DNA of 64,000 nt from an uncultured Saprospiraceae bacterium (lineage in GTDB: Bacteria; Bacteroidota; Bacteroidia; Chitinophagales; Saprospiraceae). The stretch is from assembly GCA_937959115.1 (NCBI GenBank), contig CALGAW010000018.1, positions 1-64,000 of the forward strand. Direction: 5' to 3'. Position numbers and translations under genes: made by a program. Positions 1 through 8,322 of this stretch are shown piece after piece (positions within the stretch are counted from its first letter, which is position 1; the number at the start of each line of letters is the position of its first letter). The notes under the pieces are model-generated. The model did not search any database, was not told where the DNA came from, and was given only the letters and a program-made list of their open reading frames with translations.

Positions 1-2
1 TA

Positions 3-30
3 TTATCCCTTTAAAGTTAATAATGTAAAT
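3..30 (+). repeat. 28-bp direct repeat, copy 1 (cassette left boundary)
   Basis: This 28-base stretch (begins TTATCCCTTTAAAG) recurs at 749-776 with one mismatch. The similarity continues more weakly for about 18 bases in both copies (GCTT and AACGT blocks). The two copies lie 746 bp apart and enclose a single small ORF, an arrangement typical of cassette arrays. The window begins at this copy, so earlier units may lie outside. Confidence 0.7.
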
Positions 31-156
31 GTAGCTTCCGAAACGTGGCCCATTAAACAAAAACGTGCCTGATTTTAGAACTATTGAATAGCGTTTCTAA
101 TTATATTAATTTATGGCGTTATTGTTACTGAGAAACGAAATTAACATCACCAATTA

Positions 157-525
157 ATGCTACGAAAAGGATTGGATTTTAGAATTTTAAAAATTATTTG
201 TTCAAATTGTGGATGGAATCGAAAGTTTGCACACACTGGAATTGCAAACGGTAAACGAGCAATAGTAAAAATCTATGAATCAAAAGATTCTTCTCATGTT
301 TTGGATGCTAATGTAAAAGAAATCCCAGTTGATTTAACAACAGAATATTGGAAAAATAGATATCCTGACTATGAAGATTTAGTTTCAAAAGCGTATGAAA
401 TAGGATTACACAAAGCTTTAGAACGATATTCCAATTTACTTAATAAAAAAAATTGCCCAAGATGTAAAAGAAATGATAATTTGAATCTTAATCAAGAATG
501 GTGTGCTGAACATCCTAGATATTAA
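157..525 (+). CDS. Small zinc-ribbon-like hypothetical protein
   Basis: I do not recognise this 122-residue protein. It has a CxxC pair near the N-terminus (C15, C18) and a second group near the C-terminus (C100, C103, C116, H119), so it could bind one zinc ion as a split ribbon. There is no signal peptide or membrane segment, so a cytoplasmic location is expected. The ATG at 157 is the first start after a stop-rich leader. It is the only ORF between the two 28-bp repeats, which suggests accessory cargo rather than a core gene. Base composition is A-rich, like the decayed region to its right. Function unknown. Confidence 0.55.
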   Translation: MLRKGLDFRILKIICSNCGWNRKFAHTGIANGKRAIVKIYESKDSSHVLDANVKEIPVDLTTEYWKNRYPDYEDLVSKAYEIGLHKALERYSNLLNKKNCPRCKRNDNLNLNQEWCAEHPRY

Positions 526-581
526 TTCAGTATTTATAAAAAAAAGGAAAAACAAGGCCATAACAAATGTGCATATCCTCC

Positions 582-749
582 AGCCTGCCCATCCAAGATT
601 CTGCTTGGAATCAGCAACGGAAGTTGCTTCATCGCTACTAGGAAAAATTGCTCAGAATAATTTTCAATTTTCCTAGTAGCTTTTGTCACTTAAAGCACTG
701 TCGTGCTTCATTCTTCCTTCCTCAGAAATCGTTCTGGAATCTTCAGGCT
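582..749. other. Multi-hairpin (cloverleaf-like) structured element
   Basis: An outer stem is formed by 582-587 with 744-749 (AGCCTG/CAGGCT), continued after a 7-nt bulge by 595-601 with 737-743 (AAGATTC/GAATCTT). It encloses four separate perfect or near-perfect hairpins: 613-628 (AGCAAC, GGAA loop), 634-650 with 665-680 (16-17 bp, one bulge), 693-708 (AAGCAC, TGTC loop) and 723-736 (CAGAA, ATCG loop). No ORF crosses it. It lies between the small ORF and the second direct repeat, where a recombination site of a cassette would sit. Whether it acts as DNA or RNA is not known. Confidence 0.6.
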
Positions 750-776
750 TATCCCTTTAAAGTTGATAATGTAAAT
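749..776 (+). repeat. 28-bp direct repeat, copy 2 (cassette right boundary)
   Basis: Matches 3-30 in 27 of 28 positions. It directly abuts the outer stem of the structured element at 582-749 and is followed by a GGCTTGTGCAACGTTG segment that resembles the sequence after copy 1. Confidence 0.7.
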
Positions 777-818
777 TAAGGGTGGCTTGTGCAACGTTGT
801 GTTCCCGATAGAAAAAAA

Positions 819-857
819 TTGGCTCACATTTTCAAATTATTGGCTCATATTGGCTCA
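819..857 (+). promoter_or_regulatory. Three direct copies of TTGGCTCA upstream of the Fic remnant
   Basis: TTGGCTCA occurs at 819-826, 840-847 and 850-857, just upstream of the ATG at 877. Three copies of an octamer within 39 bases of AT-rich DNA suggest a repeated operator or regulator-binding site that once controlled the Fic-family gene. No binding protein can be named from the window. Confidence 0.4.
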
Positions 858-876
858 ATTGTATTATATTTGAGTA

Positions 877-1057
877 ATGAGCAAAGAGATCTATAATTTT
901 ACAATAGAGTTAAGCTGAGATTCTTAGACAGATTGAAAAATTTGAACTTCACTGGTCAAAGTTTCCACAAAGAGAGAACTCAAGCCTAAACCAACTCAAA
1001 ACTCTTGCAACGATTCAAAGCATCGGATCTTCCACAAGAATTAGTGGCTCTATATAA
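877..1057 (+). pseudogene. Fic-family protein remnant (N-terminal part, broken)
   Basis: The ATG at 877 opens a short frame that stops at 914-916. In another frame, 929-1054 translates to a typical Fic N-terminal region with the family-typical ATIQSIGSSTRISGS motif, then stops at 1055. Fic proteins transfer AMP or related groups to target proteins; the catalytic HPFxxGNG core is absent here and the following sequence to 1169 has no open frame. The gene is frameshifted and truncated, so no active product is expected. It follows the cassette-like unit, in keeping with a region of accumulated mobile cargo. Confidence 0.7.
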
Positions 1058-1169
1058 AAACAAATATGGGTTCGGGGAAATGGGAAAAACTAACTCTTAT
1101 CATAATTAATAATTATCACAGAGGAAACAGATCTAAAATCTAATTAGTTGGATTTCTTCAAGAGGATGC

Positions 1170-1886
1170 TTATTTCTTAGTCCGATAGGCAATCTTCATA
1201 CTAACGATAAAAATCGATAAACAAAATACAAACACCAGCGCTCCCCAAAACCAGTAAGGACCACCTAATTGTTCGGCAATACTTCCAGTATCCGAATGGC
1301 GAGTTTGACCAGCAACTTCAACCGACCCTTTAAACAAATAACCGAAGGTTCTCGTCAAGGTATCCGCCAACATTTGAACGCCCAAAAATTGAATTAAGAA
1401 TTGATGCAAACCAGCTGTTCCTTTTCTTGATATAATTAAAAACAAAACTCCCATAGCACCAATACTAATCATCCCAAATGGAGAACGTACCCAAATCAAT
1501 ACTCCAATTAATAAAAACAGACTCAAGACTAAAAAACCTCTTGAAGAGCCTTTTACTGAACGCCCGCACAAAATAAACAGTCCTCCTGCAATAGATGGCC
1601 CAACCAATCCTCCTGCAGAAACCAAGGCCCTCGGAATTCCTTCCCCTACACCCGAATGCCAGGCTAAGCCCGAAGCATTGGAGAAAATTTCTAATTTCAG
1701 AAAGGAACCACCCATCAACATAGCCATTAGCCCATGCCCCATTTCATGAATATAAGTAGTCAAAATGACGAACGGCCAAAGTATATAATTACCATAGGGT
1801 ATCATTGGTAAAAAGAAGGTAATTATTCCTGCAAGGATCAATATCAAAAACGCTTTGCCTTGTTGCTCTTTAGCTAATTCTGTCAT
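1170..1886 (-). CDS. M50B-like integral membrane protein
   Basis: A 238-residue membrane protein with about six predicted transmembrane helices. The second helix contains HEMGH (about residues 47-51), the HExxH zinc motif of peptidase M50B-like proteins (pfam13398 type). Family members are thought to be intramembrane or membrane-associated metalloproteases, but most are uncharacterised, and the second conserved zinc-ligand motif of true site-2 proteases is not obvious. It is transcribed on the minus strand and separated by 189 bp from the ankyrin gene upstream, so it may have its own promoter. The start is the ATG at 1886. Confidence 0.75.
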   Translation of the reverse strand: MTELAKEQQGKAFLILILAGIITFFLPMIPYGNYILWPFVILTTYIHEMGHGLMAMLMGGSFLKLEIFSNASGLAWHSGVGEGIPRALVSAGGLVGPSIAGGLFILCGRSVKGSSRGFLVLSLFLLIGVLIWVRSPFGMISIGAMGVLFLIISRKGTAGLHQFLIQFLGVQMLADTLTRTFGYLFKGSVEVAGQTRHSDTGSIAEQLGGPYWFWGALVFVFCLSIFIVSMKIAYRTKK

Positions 1887-2075
1887 ATTTTTCCTACTTT
1901 AGTACACATAGGATTCTTTTTAAGCTATATCCTTGCAGCCTTTAAAAAGATGTCATTCCTTCTAACATTTTAATTTAAAAAAAGGTTCCTTAATATCAAA
2001 CATAACACCTTTAGAATTGGTTATACGATGAATCGAGTAGTGGCTTACAGCCAATTGACTACTTCATATCCCTCT

Positions 2076-3872
2076 TTAGATGTTGGTCAATCTCCGTAAT
2101 TCCTCTGAGGATGCATGAATCAAAGCGCTAAGTAAATCTTCAGTTATATTTCCATTTTCGGTGAGGGGTAAATCATTCCAGCTCAAAAAGGAACTACATG
2201 TTTTGCCTTGTCCATCTGATAATTTAATTTCGAAGGAAAGACCATTCTTATCTTTTTGAACGCTAACCCCGTCAACACTACCACTATCTATTGTGTCGGG
2301 AGCAACATTTTTCAATTCGGCTTCTACTAATTTTTGAAACTCATTCAAATCGTCAATGGCCTTATTTTTTTGAAGTATTTTGTTCTCCAAAGTGATTGTA
2401 GTTTCTGTATAACCTTCCTCATCTATATAAATTGACTCAAGAGTGTAAAGACCATTTGGGGTTTCCCATTTTAATACATTACTGCCTTTTGACGGACCAT
2501 ATTTGTGGACTAAAGCGGTGAGCATTTGATCGTTTCCATCATGATCATCGTACCCAATGTAGCGATAGACCAAACTGCTTACCTTTTCACCTTCAAATTG
2601 AAGATAAAATTTTTGCGAAAATGAGGATACGTAACTCTTAAAACCTAAAGTTTCCGTTACGCTTCTATCCATTCCAATCTTAACGCCAAAGAGACCGTCA
2701 TATTCGGTAAGGAATTTAAAAAATTCTTCTTTAGTTGGATTCTTTAATTGTAAAAACTCATTTGGGGTTATACTAGCTAGCTCTGTACCCAATTCGGCCA
2801 ACCAAGCACGTTTTTCGTCTCGTTCAACCCAATCGTCCTCAATCCTAACATTTTCCGGAAGGGTGCAGCCTTGGCTAATAAATTCTTTTACAATATCAAG
2901 GGAAAGATCTCTTAAAACACCCCAGATTAGGTATTTCTCTCCAGTACCGTCCCAATCAACCTTGACGTTGAGGTCCGAACACGCCTGAATAAATGGTCTT
3001 AAGATTTCAACACTTAAATCCCTTTTAGGACGAAAATCATAACATACAGTTGCTAAAACGGATACATTCAAAGGCACCCCTACGTTGATTAAAGTGGATA
3101 ATAGTTCTTTTTTTGATTCGAGATCATTGCCGCTTGAAACCCAGCTATACCAATTTAGCGGATCAGGTTCCATGGTCACTGGATCCCATCCTAACTTGAT
3201 CAAATGTTCTACCATTTTTTTGCTTCTCGCAGAACGTGGAACACGAGGAGTGATTTCACATCCAAGCTTATGCAACTTGTTGACTAGTTCAATATCATCC
3301 TTAAGAATTGCAGCATTAAATGAAGATTCGTTAACCGCACCTGCCTCCAATAATATTTCAATGAGATGGTGTTCATCTTTTTGGATTGCGAGACTCAATG
3401 GTGATTTAGACCCTAAACCAGGATTTTCTTTAGAACCATCTACACCTTCTTTCAACATAGCGAGTACAAAATCGATCTGATTATATTGTATAGCAATGAT
3501 CAAACTGAGCGAAGCATTAACTCCCTCTTTGAGCAACGCTTTAGCAAATTCAAGATGCCCAAACTGTGCCGCAATCTTAATCGGAGATGGATGACCTGCA
3601 GTAAAATCACAATCTCTTTTTTTTGCCAATTCAAAATGTTCTATTTTACCAGTCAGTGCTGCGGCCATACCATCCGTCCAACCTTTGGCTTTGATTTTTC
3701 GATTTATGACTCGTTCAACCAGATAGTCTCGAATTTCTTGGATTGTGGCAGCATGAGCAATTTTCAATAGATCTATGCCGCTAGGATTCTTTTTCTGTCC
3801 ATCAAACCAAGCTTCTATCGATTCAAGTGTTGGATCTTTTTTTGTAGCAAGGTTCCTAAGTTCGTAACTCAT
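2076..3872 (-). CDS. Ankyrin-repeat protein
   Basis: The 598-residue protein has ankyrin-type helix-turn-helix repeats in the N-terminal half (roughly residues 60-220), seen as recurring blocks such as HPSPIKIAAQFGHLEFAKAL and SPLSLAIQKDEHHLIEILL. The C-terminal half (about 380-598) has no repeat I recognise and is rich in acidic residues. There is no signal peptide, so it is probably cytoplasmic and acts by protein binding. No partner gene is fused or overlapping. The family assignment rests on repeat pattern only; the function is unknown. Confidence 0.75.
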   Translation of the reverse strand: MSYELRNLATKKDPTLESIEAWFDGQKKNPSGIDLLKIAHAATIQEIRDYLVERVINRKIKAKGWTDGMAAALTGKIEHFELAKKRDCDFTAGHPSPIKIAAQFGHLEFAKALLKEGVNASLSLIIAIQYNQIDFVLAMLKEGVDGSKENPGLGSKSPLSLAIQKDEHHLIEILLEAGAVNESSFNAAILKDDIELVNKLHKLGCEITPRVPRSARSKKMVEHLIKLGWDPVTMEPDPLNWYSWVSSGNDLESKKELLSTLINVGVPLNVSVLATVCYDFRPKRDLSVEILRPFIQACSDLNVKVDWDGTGEKYLIWGVLRDLSLDIVKEFISQGCTLPENVRIEDDWVERDEKRAWLAELGTELASITPNEFLQLKNPTKEEFFKFLTEYDGLFGVKIGMDRSVTETLGFKSYVSSFSQKFYLQFEGEKVSSLVYRYIGYDDHDGNDQMLTALVHKYGPSKGSNVLKWETPNGLYTLESIYIDEEGYTETTITLENKILQKNKAIDDLNEFQKLVEAELKNVAPDTIDSGSVDGVSVQKDKNGLSFEIKLSDGQGKTCSSFLSWNDLPLTENGNITEDLLSALIHASSEELRRLTNI

Positions 3873-4011
3873 TTATCTCAATTTTTTAAATATTGTTTTT
3901 GATTTTTGTTTCAATCGTAAATTAGTTCTTTATTAAAGCAATAAAAGTTACAATTTTACTTTATTCGCCATAAAATAAATAACATATACATTAATATTCA
4001 ATTCGTTTTAA

Positions 4012-4197
4012 AGTAATAGCAAGTATGAAGCTGAAGATCTTGGTAAACTTGTCGCAAAAATGAAATTTTCAGATAATCAGGTACTATTTACTCCAACAGG
4101 CAACGGTCATCATGGGTCACGTGCCTTGTGGCAAGATCAAAACGGTGGTGCAGAATACTGGGAGGCGATTATCCCATTTTTGAAGGGTATTAAGTAG
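4012..4197 (+). pseudogene. C-terminal fragment of an alpha/beta hydrolase
   Basis: The open stretch after the stop at 4009 has no start codon and translates to about 61 residues. It ends with a block (GNGHHGSRALW...YWEAIIPFLKGI) resembling the last strand and helix of alpha/beta hydrolases; the His of HHG would be the expected position of the catalytic histidine. The nucleophile and acid residues are absent, so it is a 3' remnant. It points the opposite way from both flanking genes and sits in a 437-bp gap between them. Confidence 0.55.
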
Positions 4198-4309
4198 TAA
4201 AATTATTTTTTTGATGATAAACCCACCGTGTTATTTTAAGTAGATAAACAGCCATCTCCGTCTTGTTTTACCATGGAAGAAATACAGGAAATGAGTGTAT
4301 AAGACACCT

Positions 4310-5323
4310 TTAGGCGTTGATAAATCCGTTTAATTGATTTACAAATTGATCCTTTTCATCAACGTAAATAGCAATTGATTTGAACTGCTTTTTGAGACCA
4401 TAAATCCGATGCAAGGTATGTTCTTCAGTCAAGTCAATAATGATGTTGTGGGAGTCTAGTAGATCCAGCGGAGATAATAGAACAACACGCTTATCACTTG
4501 GGAGTGATCTACGATGAAGCCGGACTTCCTTTATTATATCCAAGGGTATCGTAGTATAATTTACAAATCCGTATTTTAATTTGAGCACCTTGTTTTCTGA
4601 ATCAATGCTAAACAATCTTGAATTCATAGAACGGAGCAACGCGATAATCTGTAAACACGCATATGCGCTGAAAAAGGTAAGCACCCAGGCAACAGTAACG
4701 CTCCACTTCTGCACCAAGAAATGCATCACAAACAATTCACACAACGCAACTCCCAATACAACACCAACAAGAGTCTTAATCCCACTTTTCTTAAAATAAG
4801 TATACTCATTTGGCTTTAGTTCCTGCTTCCTTGGGGCGAAAAAAACATAGTAAAACACAGCAATCTCCGTTGCGAACACCCCTCCTACCCTTCCTGGCAA
4901 TGAGCGACGACACGCTTCACTGATCAACTCAAAAAAATCTAATTCCTGTTTATCCGATTGCTTGTATTCTCGAATGATCGCTCTTGCCTGCCAGCTTACA
5001 AAACCAAGTATCCCAAATTCAATCAAGGGCACAAGAATCGTCTTAATCGAGGTAAGCAATCCTATCTGATCAGAAGGAATCATGTAGCTAGCAATGATGA
5101 TACAGAAAACCATCACTGAAAGAATCGTGAATTTAGGAATAGCGCTTTTCCAGATGACCAACGCATAAATAAATGGAATTGTAATGATAAAATCTAACGT
5201 AATTCCAACTGTCAAAGGGTTTGGAGCATCGAGATAAAGAGCCGACTGTGTAAGCCAGATTAAAAAGATTAAAATTGATACCGGAATGCAAAGCCAAAAG
5301 GCTGAAGGAATTGTCTTAGTCAT
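4310..5323 (-). CDS. Hypothetical multi-pass membrane protein
   Basis: I do not recognise the family. About six hydrophobic helices are visible: four in the first 120 residues and a pair around 185-240. The ~100-residue C-terminal tail resembles a PH-like or bPH2-type soluble region (SIDSENKVLKLKYGF, then IPLDIIKEVRLH). I chose the ATG at 5323 (MTKTIPSAFW) because the 28 residues gained from the upstream start at 5407 are not typical of a membrane-protein N-terminus; the longer form cannot be excluded. Inner-membrane location is expected. The neighbouring carboxypeptidase gene on the same strand is 180 bp upstream, so an operon is possible but not evident. Confidence 0.6.
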   Translation of the reverse strand: MTKTIPSAFWLCIPVSILIFLIWLTQSALYLDAPNPLTVGITLDFIITIPFIYALVIWKSAIPKFTILSVMVFCIIIASYMIPSDQIGLLTSIKTILVPLIEFGILGFVSWQARAIIREYKQSDKQELDFFELISEACRRSLPGRVGGVFATEIAVFYYVFFAPRKQELKPNEYTYFKKSGIKTLVGVVLGVALCELFVMHFLVQKWSVTVAWVLTFFSAYACLQIIALLRSMNSRLFSIDSENKVLKLKYGFVNYTTIPLDIIKEVRLHRRSLPSDKRVVLLSPLDLLDSHNIIIDLTEEHTLHRIYGLKKQFKSIAIYVDEKDQFVNQLNGFINA

Positions 5324-5503
5324 ACAGTTAAGATACGGACTTTCAATTAAATAAGTAAACAATAAACACCCTCCAAAAAGTCGGATTTCCAAGAAAACAG
5401 AATGCACTAACTATAAAAGGTATGTCAATTGATAAATTGATATGCTTCCAAGAAGAGTGCTTGGCCAGTGGCCTGCCTGCTTCGCGACGGAAGACAGTCA
5501 ACC

Positions 5504-7981
5504 CTACTCCATAAAAATAGCATTCGCCAACATCAGCTTCCCAGTATACCAGAATCCTCTAAATATTGGACTATCCGTAAAATAGATCACGCGTCCATCT
5601 CCTAGGGTTTCAACCCCAATCGCAAGCGTTTCTTCGATTTGTGGCTTTAGTCGATGTCCTACAAAACCGCTTACATGGCAACCAGTTTTAAACTGGCCAA
5701 CGTTCCAACTTTCATCCATCAACTCATACGTCTTATTATTCCGTTTGACGATGTGAAAAAAATCAGATTGACCGTAAGCCAATGGATGAGAATTGTCTAA
5801 AGAAACTCGATAGATGCCACCTGCAAGATCACCACTCATTTTCTTACGTTCCTCTTGCTCGTAACGCATTTTCTTTTTGTCAGGCTTTACACCGGGAAGT
5901 GACTTGCTCTCCAGCTTCCCAGTCTTCAAGCCGGCAAACTGCTTCATGGCAGATTCCATTGCAATCACTGTGCCTCCATTTTGTGTGTAGGTCAGAATCT
6001 TTTTTACCATAGCAGTTTGGTACTTACCAGCCACGAGTACAATCACGTCATAATCTCCTAGGCGAACACCTGTCCGATTCGCATCAATAATCGTAGTAGG
6101 ATAGCCCAGCTCACGATCAAAGTAAAACCAGAGTTCACCAAATCGGTACTGACTAATGCCGGATCCGTTTAACAATGCAACCTTAGGAGCTGGAACCGTT
6201 TTAAAGTTGCCTGAACCAAAGTTGATAGATGGCTTTGCTCCGGCTCCTGTTTCCACTAGATTGACAGCAAAGGGTTCAGTAATTCGTCGGATTGTTTCCG
6301 CAAATTTTTTGCCCAATTGTTTGTTGTTATTTTTATTGATTAACAGACTCCCCATCCCAAACGCTTCTTCATTAATTGTAAATGGTTTCTTTGATCGACG
6401 AACGTTGACATTCTCCTTCAGTAATGCGGACAAAACACGTGCAGCCTCAAAATTGTCCCATTCAACCACAAATCCAATTACATTTGACGGCTTCTTTGTT
6501 ATAGAAGCTGAAAGCGCACCATCCCAGTCCTCACCAGTAATGAGTTTTGTGCTGGCAAAGGAATTCACATCATAAGCATAAGGCAGTGCCCAAGCAGTCA
6601 GATCATACGTAATGGAATCTTCCAGTTCTGAACGAGGTTCCATCAACACTTTTAGCAAATGTGATTGGGGCTGTTTAACTGAAACCAGAAAATCCCCGGT
6701 ATTGATTTGAAAACTAGTGTCCTTGTTATTGAGGTAATCAAAACCGGTTGCTGTTTCAGGTTGAGTTGCTACTTGAATTTGAATACGCTGCTTTTGCAAA
6801 AGCTCAACTAAAGCCTCCGCTCTCTGCGGATGCCTTTCTCGATCGATTACATAAGTTTTATAATAGAATTTATTGCCTTCCATGGCTTTTTTAAAATATT
6901 CTGAATGTCCATTAACAACCCCGTCTTTATGATGAAAGGTTGTTTCAACTGAAGCAATTCCGGTCGTAAAATGGTGTTCAATCCGTTCTGTCAAGGTAAG
7001 CGTATCACCAGCTGCTTTTACGACAGAAACACCAGCATGTCTTGAGCCACCTTGCTCATAGGTGAAGCCATGTGCTCCTTGAAAAATGCTCCAAGTATCT
7101 CCATAACTAGGATAGAATAAGTCAAAAATCTCATTAGAATAATAGAGCCATCCTTCCGCATCAAAATACTGTGCATTGTTATCTCCAATATGATATTGAA
7201 ACTGGCGCTGCCAAGGGGTAATCACTTCATGGTATGGCCTTGCTGCAGGAGCAAAGAAGTAAGGAGACTCGATACCCATTTCATGAAAATCAACATGCAC
7301 ATGCGGCATCCATTGATGATAGATCTTTGCTCTTAACTGACTTTCTAGCTGTGTTTGCCAAGCCCAGTCTCTGTTCAGATCGAACAGATAATGGTTGGTT
7401 CTTCCTCCTGGCCAAGGCGGTTGATGCTCCTGAGATCGAATATCTGAATTAGGAACATGATTTCTAGTACCATTGAACCAGTTTACGTACCGCTCTCTAC
7501 CATCTGGATTGAGACAAGGATCGATTAACACAACAACTTCTTCTAGAAACGCCGATGCTTTCTTATCGGTCAGCAAGTGGTATACCGTTTTTAAAGCAGC
7601 TTCAGAAGAGGCAGCCTCATCTCCATGGATGTTGTAGCTCAGCCATATGATAGGCAACAGTTTACCAGTAATTGGTTCTTGGATGAACTGTGCGCTTTTG
7701 AGATTGTTTCGTCGAATCTGTTCTAGGTTGATGATATGCTTGCTACTAGAGATAGCAGCGACTATTAGCGGTCTTTTTTCGTAGGAAGCTCCATATGGGA
7801 TAAGAGTAACCTGATTGCTGTTTTTTGCTAAATGCTCGAAGTAACCAATTAACTGATGATGGACAGTAAACCGTTCACCAAGCTCATAACCTAGATACTG
7901 TTTGGGCGATTGAATGGATTGACCTGTAAGACAAACAGACAGATAAAACAATATAGAGAGCAAGGATACAACGATTTTCAT
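5504..7981 (-). CDS. Secreted zinc carboxypeptidase, M14 family
   Basis: An 825-residue protein with an N-terminal signal peptide (about residues 1-20). The M14 metallocarboxypeptidase domain fills roughly residues 25-360. The zinc-binding HxxE motif is seen in YNIHGDEAASSEA, followed by the substrate-binding DPCLNPDGRERY block and later the third-ligand region around HVDFHEMG. The remaining ~450 residues form a C-terminal extension common in Bacteroidota M14 proteins, with a segment resembling a glutamine-amidotransferase-like fold (VALLNGSGISQYRFGELW). It probably trims C-terminal residues from peptides in the periplasm or outside the cell for nutrition. It has no T9SS sorting domain and is divergent from the xanthine dehydrogenase genes. 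Confidence 0.88.
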   Translation of the reverse strand: MKIVVSLLSILFYLSVCLTGQSIQSPKQYLGYELGERFTVHHQLIGYFEHLAKNSNQVTLIPYGASYEKRPLIVAAISSSKHIINLEQIRRNNLKSAQFIQEPITGKLLPIIWLSYNIHGDEAASSEAALKTVYHLLTDKKASAFLEEVVVLIDPCLNPDGRERYVNWFNGTRNHVPNSDIRSQEHQPPWPGGRTNHYLFDLNRDWAWQTQLESQLRAKIYHQWMPHVHVDFHEMGIESPYFFAPAARPYHEVITPWQRQFQYHIGDNNAQYFDAEGWLYYSNEIFDLFYPSYGDTWSIFQGAHGFTYEQGGSRHAGVSVVKAAGDTLTLTERIEHHFTTGIASVETTFHHKDGVVNGHSEYFKKAMEGNKFYYKTYVIDRERHPQRAEALVELLQKQRIQIQVATQPETATGFDYLNNKDTSFQINTGDFLVSVKQPQSHLLKVLMEPRSELEDSITYDLTAWALPYAYDVNSFASTKLITGEDWDGALSASITKKPSNVIGFVVEWDNFEAARVLSALLKENVNVRRSKKPFTINEEAFGMGSLLINKNNNKQLGKKFAETIRRITEPFAVNLVETGAGAKPSINFGSGNFKTVPAPKVALLNGSGISQYRFGELWFYFDRELGYPTTIIDANRTGVRLGDYDVIVLVAGKYQTAMVKKILTYTQNGGTVIAMESAMKQFAGLKTGKLESKSLPGVKPDKKKMRYEQEERKKMSGDLAGGIYRVSLDNSHPLAYGQSDFFHIVKRNNKTYELMDESWNVGQFKTGCHVSGFVGHRLKPQIEETLAIGVETLGDGRVIYFTDSPIFRGFWYTGKLMLANAIFME

Positions 7982-8322
7982 TGTCTAAAGTTAAAAAGAC
8001 AATTCATTTTTTATTCTATTTCTTTGAAAGATTCTCTTTTCATGAATCTCCATGAAGGGTTGAAAAGGAAGATCAGTTAATCATTGAAGTTTCGCAGAAA
8101 ATAAAACAATGATTTAACCATAAAAGTACTGGTAAAAAGCTAGATGCTAAGAAAAAGAAATTATTGGGGCATCATTACGGAGGTTATCCCATAAAGTGTT
8201 TAAACAAAAAAATCCATCTAACCCAGACATCTACACTATTTAAACAGTACGTCCCCCTTTTCCTTTGAGTTTAACTGATATCTTGTTAAATTGCTTGTTG
8301 GATAAGCCGTTAAGAAAAAACT
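7982..8322. other. Divergent intergenic region, possible transposon-end relic
   Basis: No convincing ORF lies in these 341 bases, which must hold the divergent promoters of the M14 and xanthine dehydrogenase genes. At 8182-8204 (TTATCCCATAAAGTGTTTAA region) and 8232-8250 (ACACTATTTAAACAGTAC) two sequences form an inverted pair around AGTGTTTAAAC. This resembles the ends of transposons seen in this phylum, but no transposase remnant can be read, so the origin is uncertain. Confidence 0.25.

Noticed and set aside
582-749. The multi-hairpin region as a standard integron attC site.
   Set aside because: attC sites fold as one long hairpin with defined RYYYAAC/GTTRRRY ends; here there are four side hairpins and the ends fit poorly, so I describe it only as cassette-like.
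8182-8255. A recognised insertion-sequence end.
   Set aside because: The inverted words around AGTGTTTAAAC are suggestive, but no transposase remnant or target duplication is visible, so no element is named.
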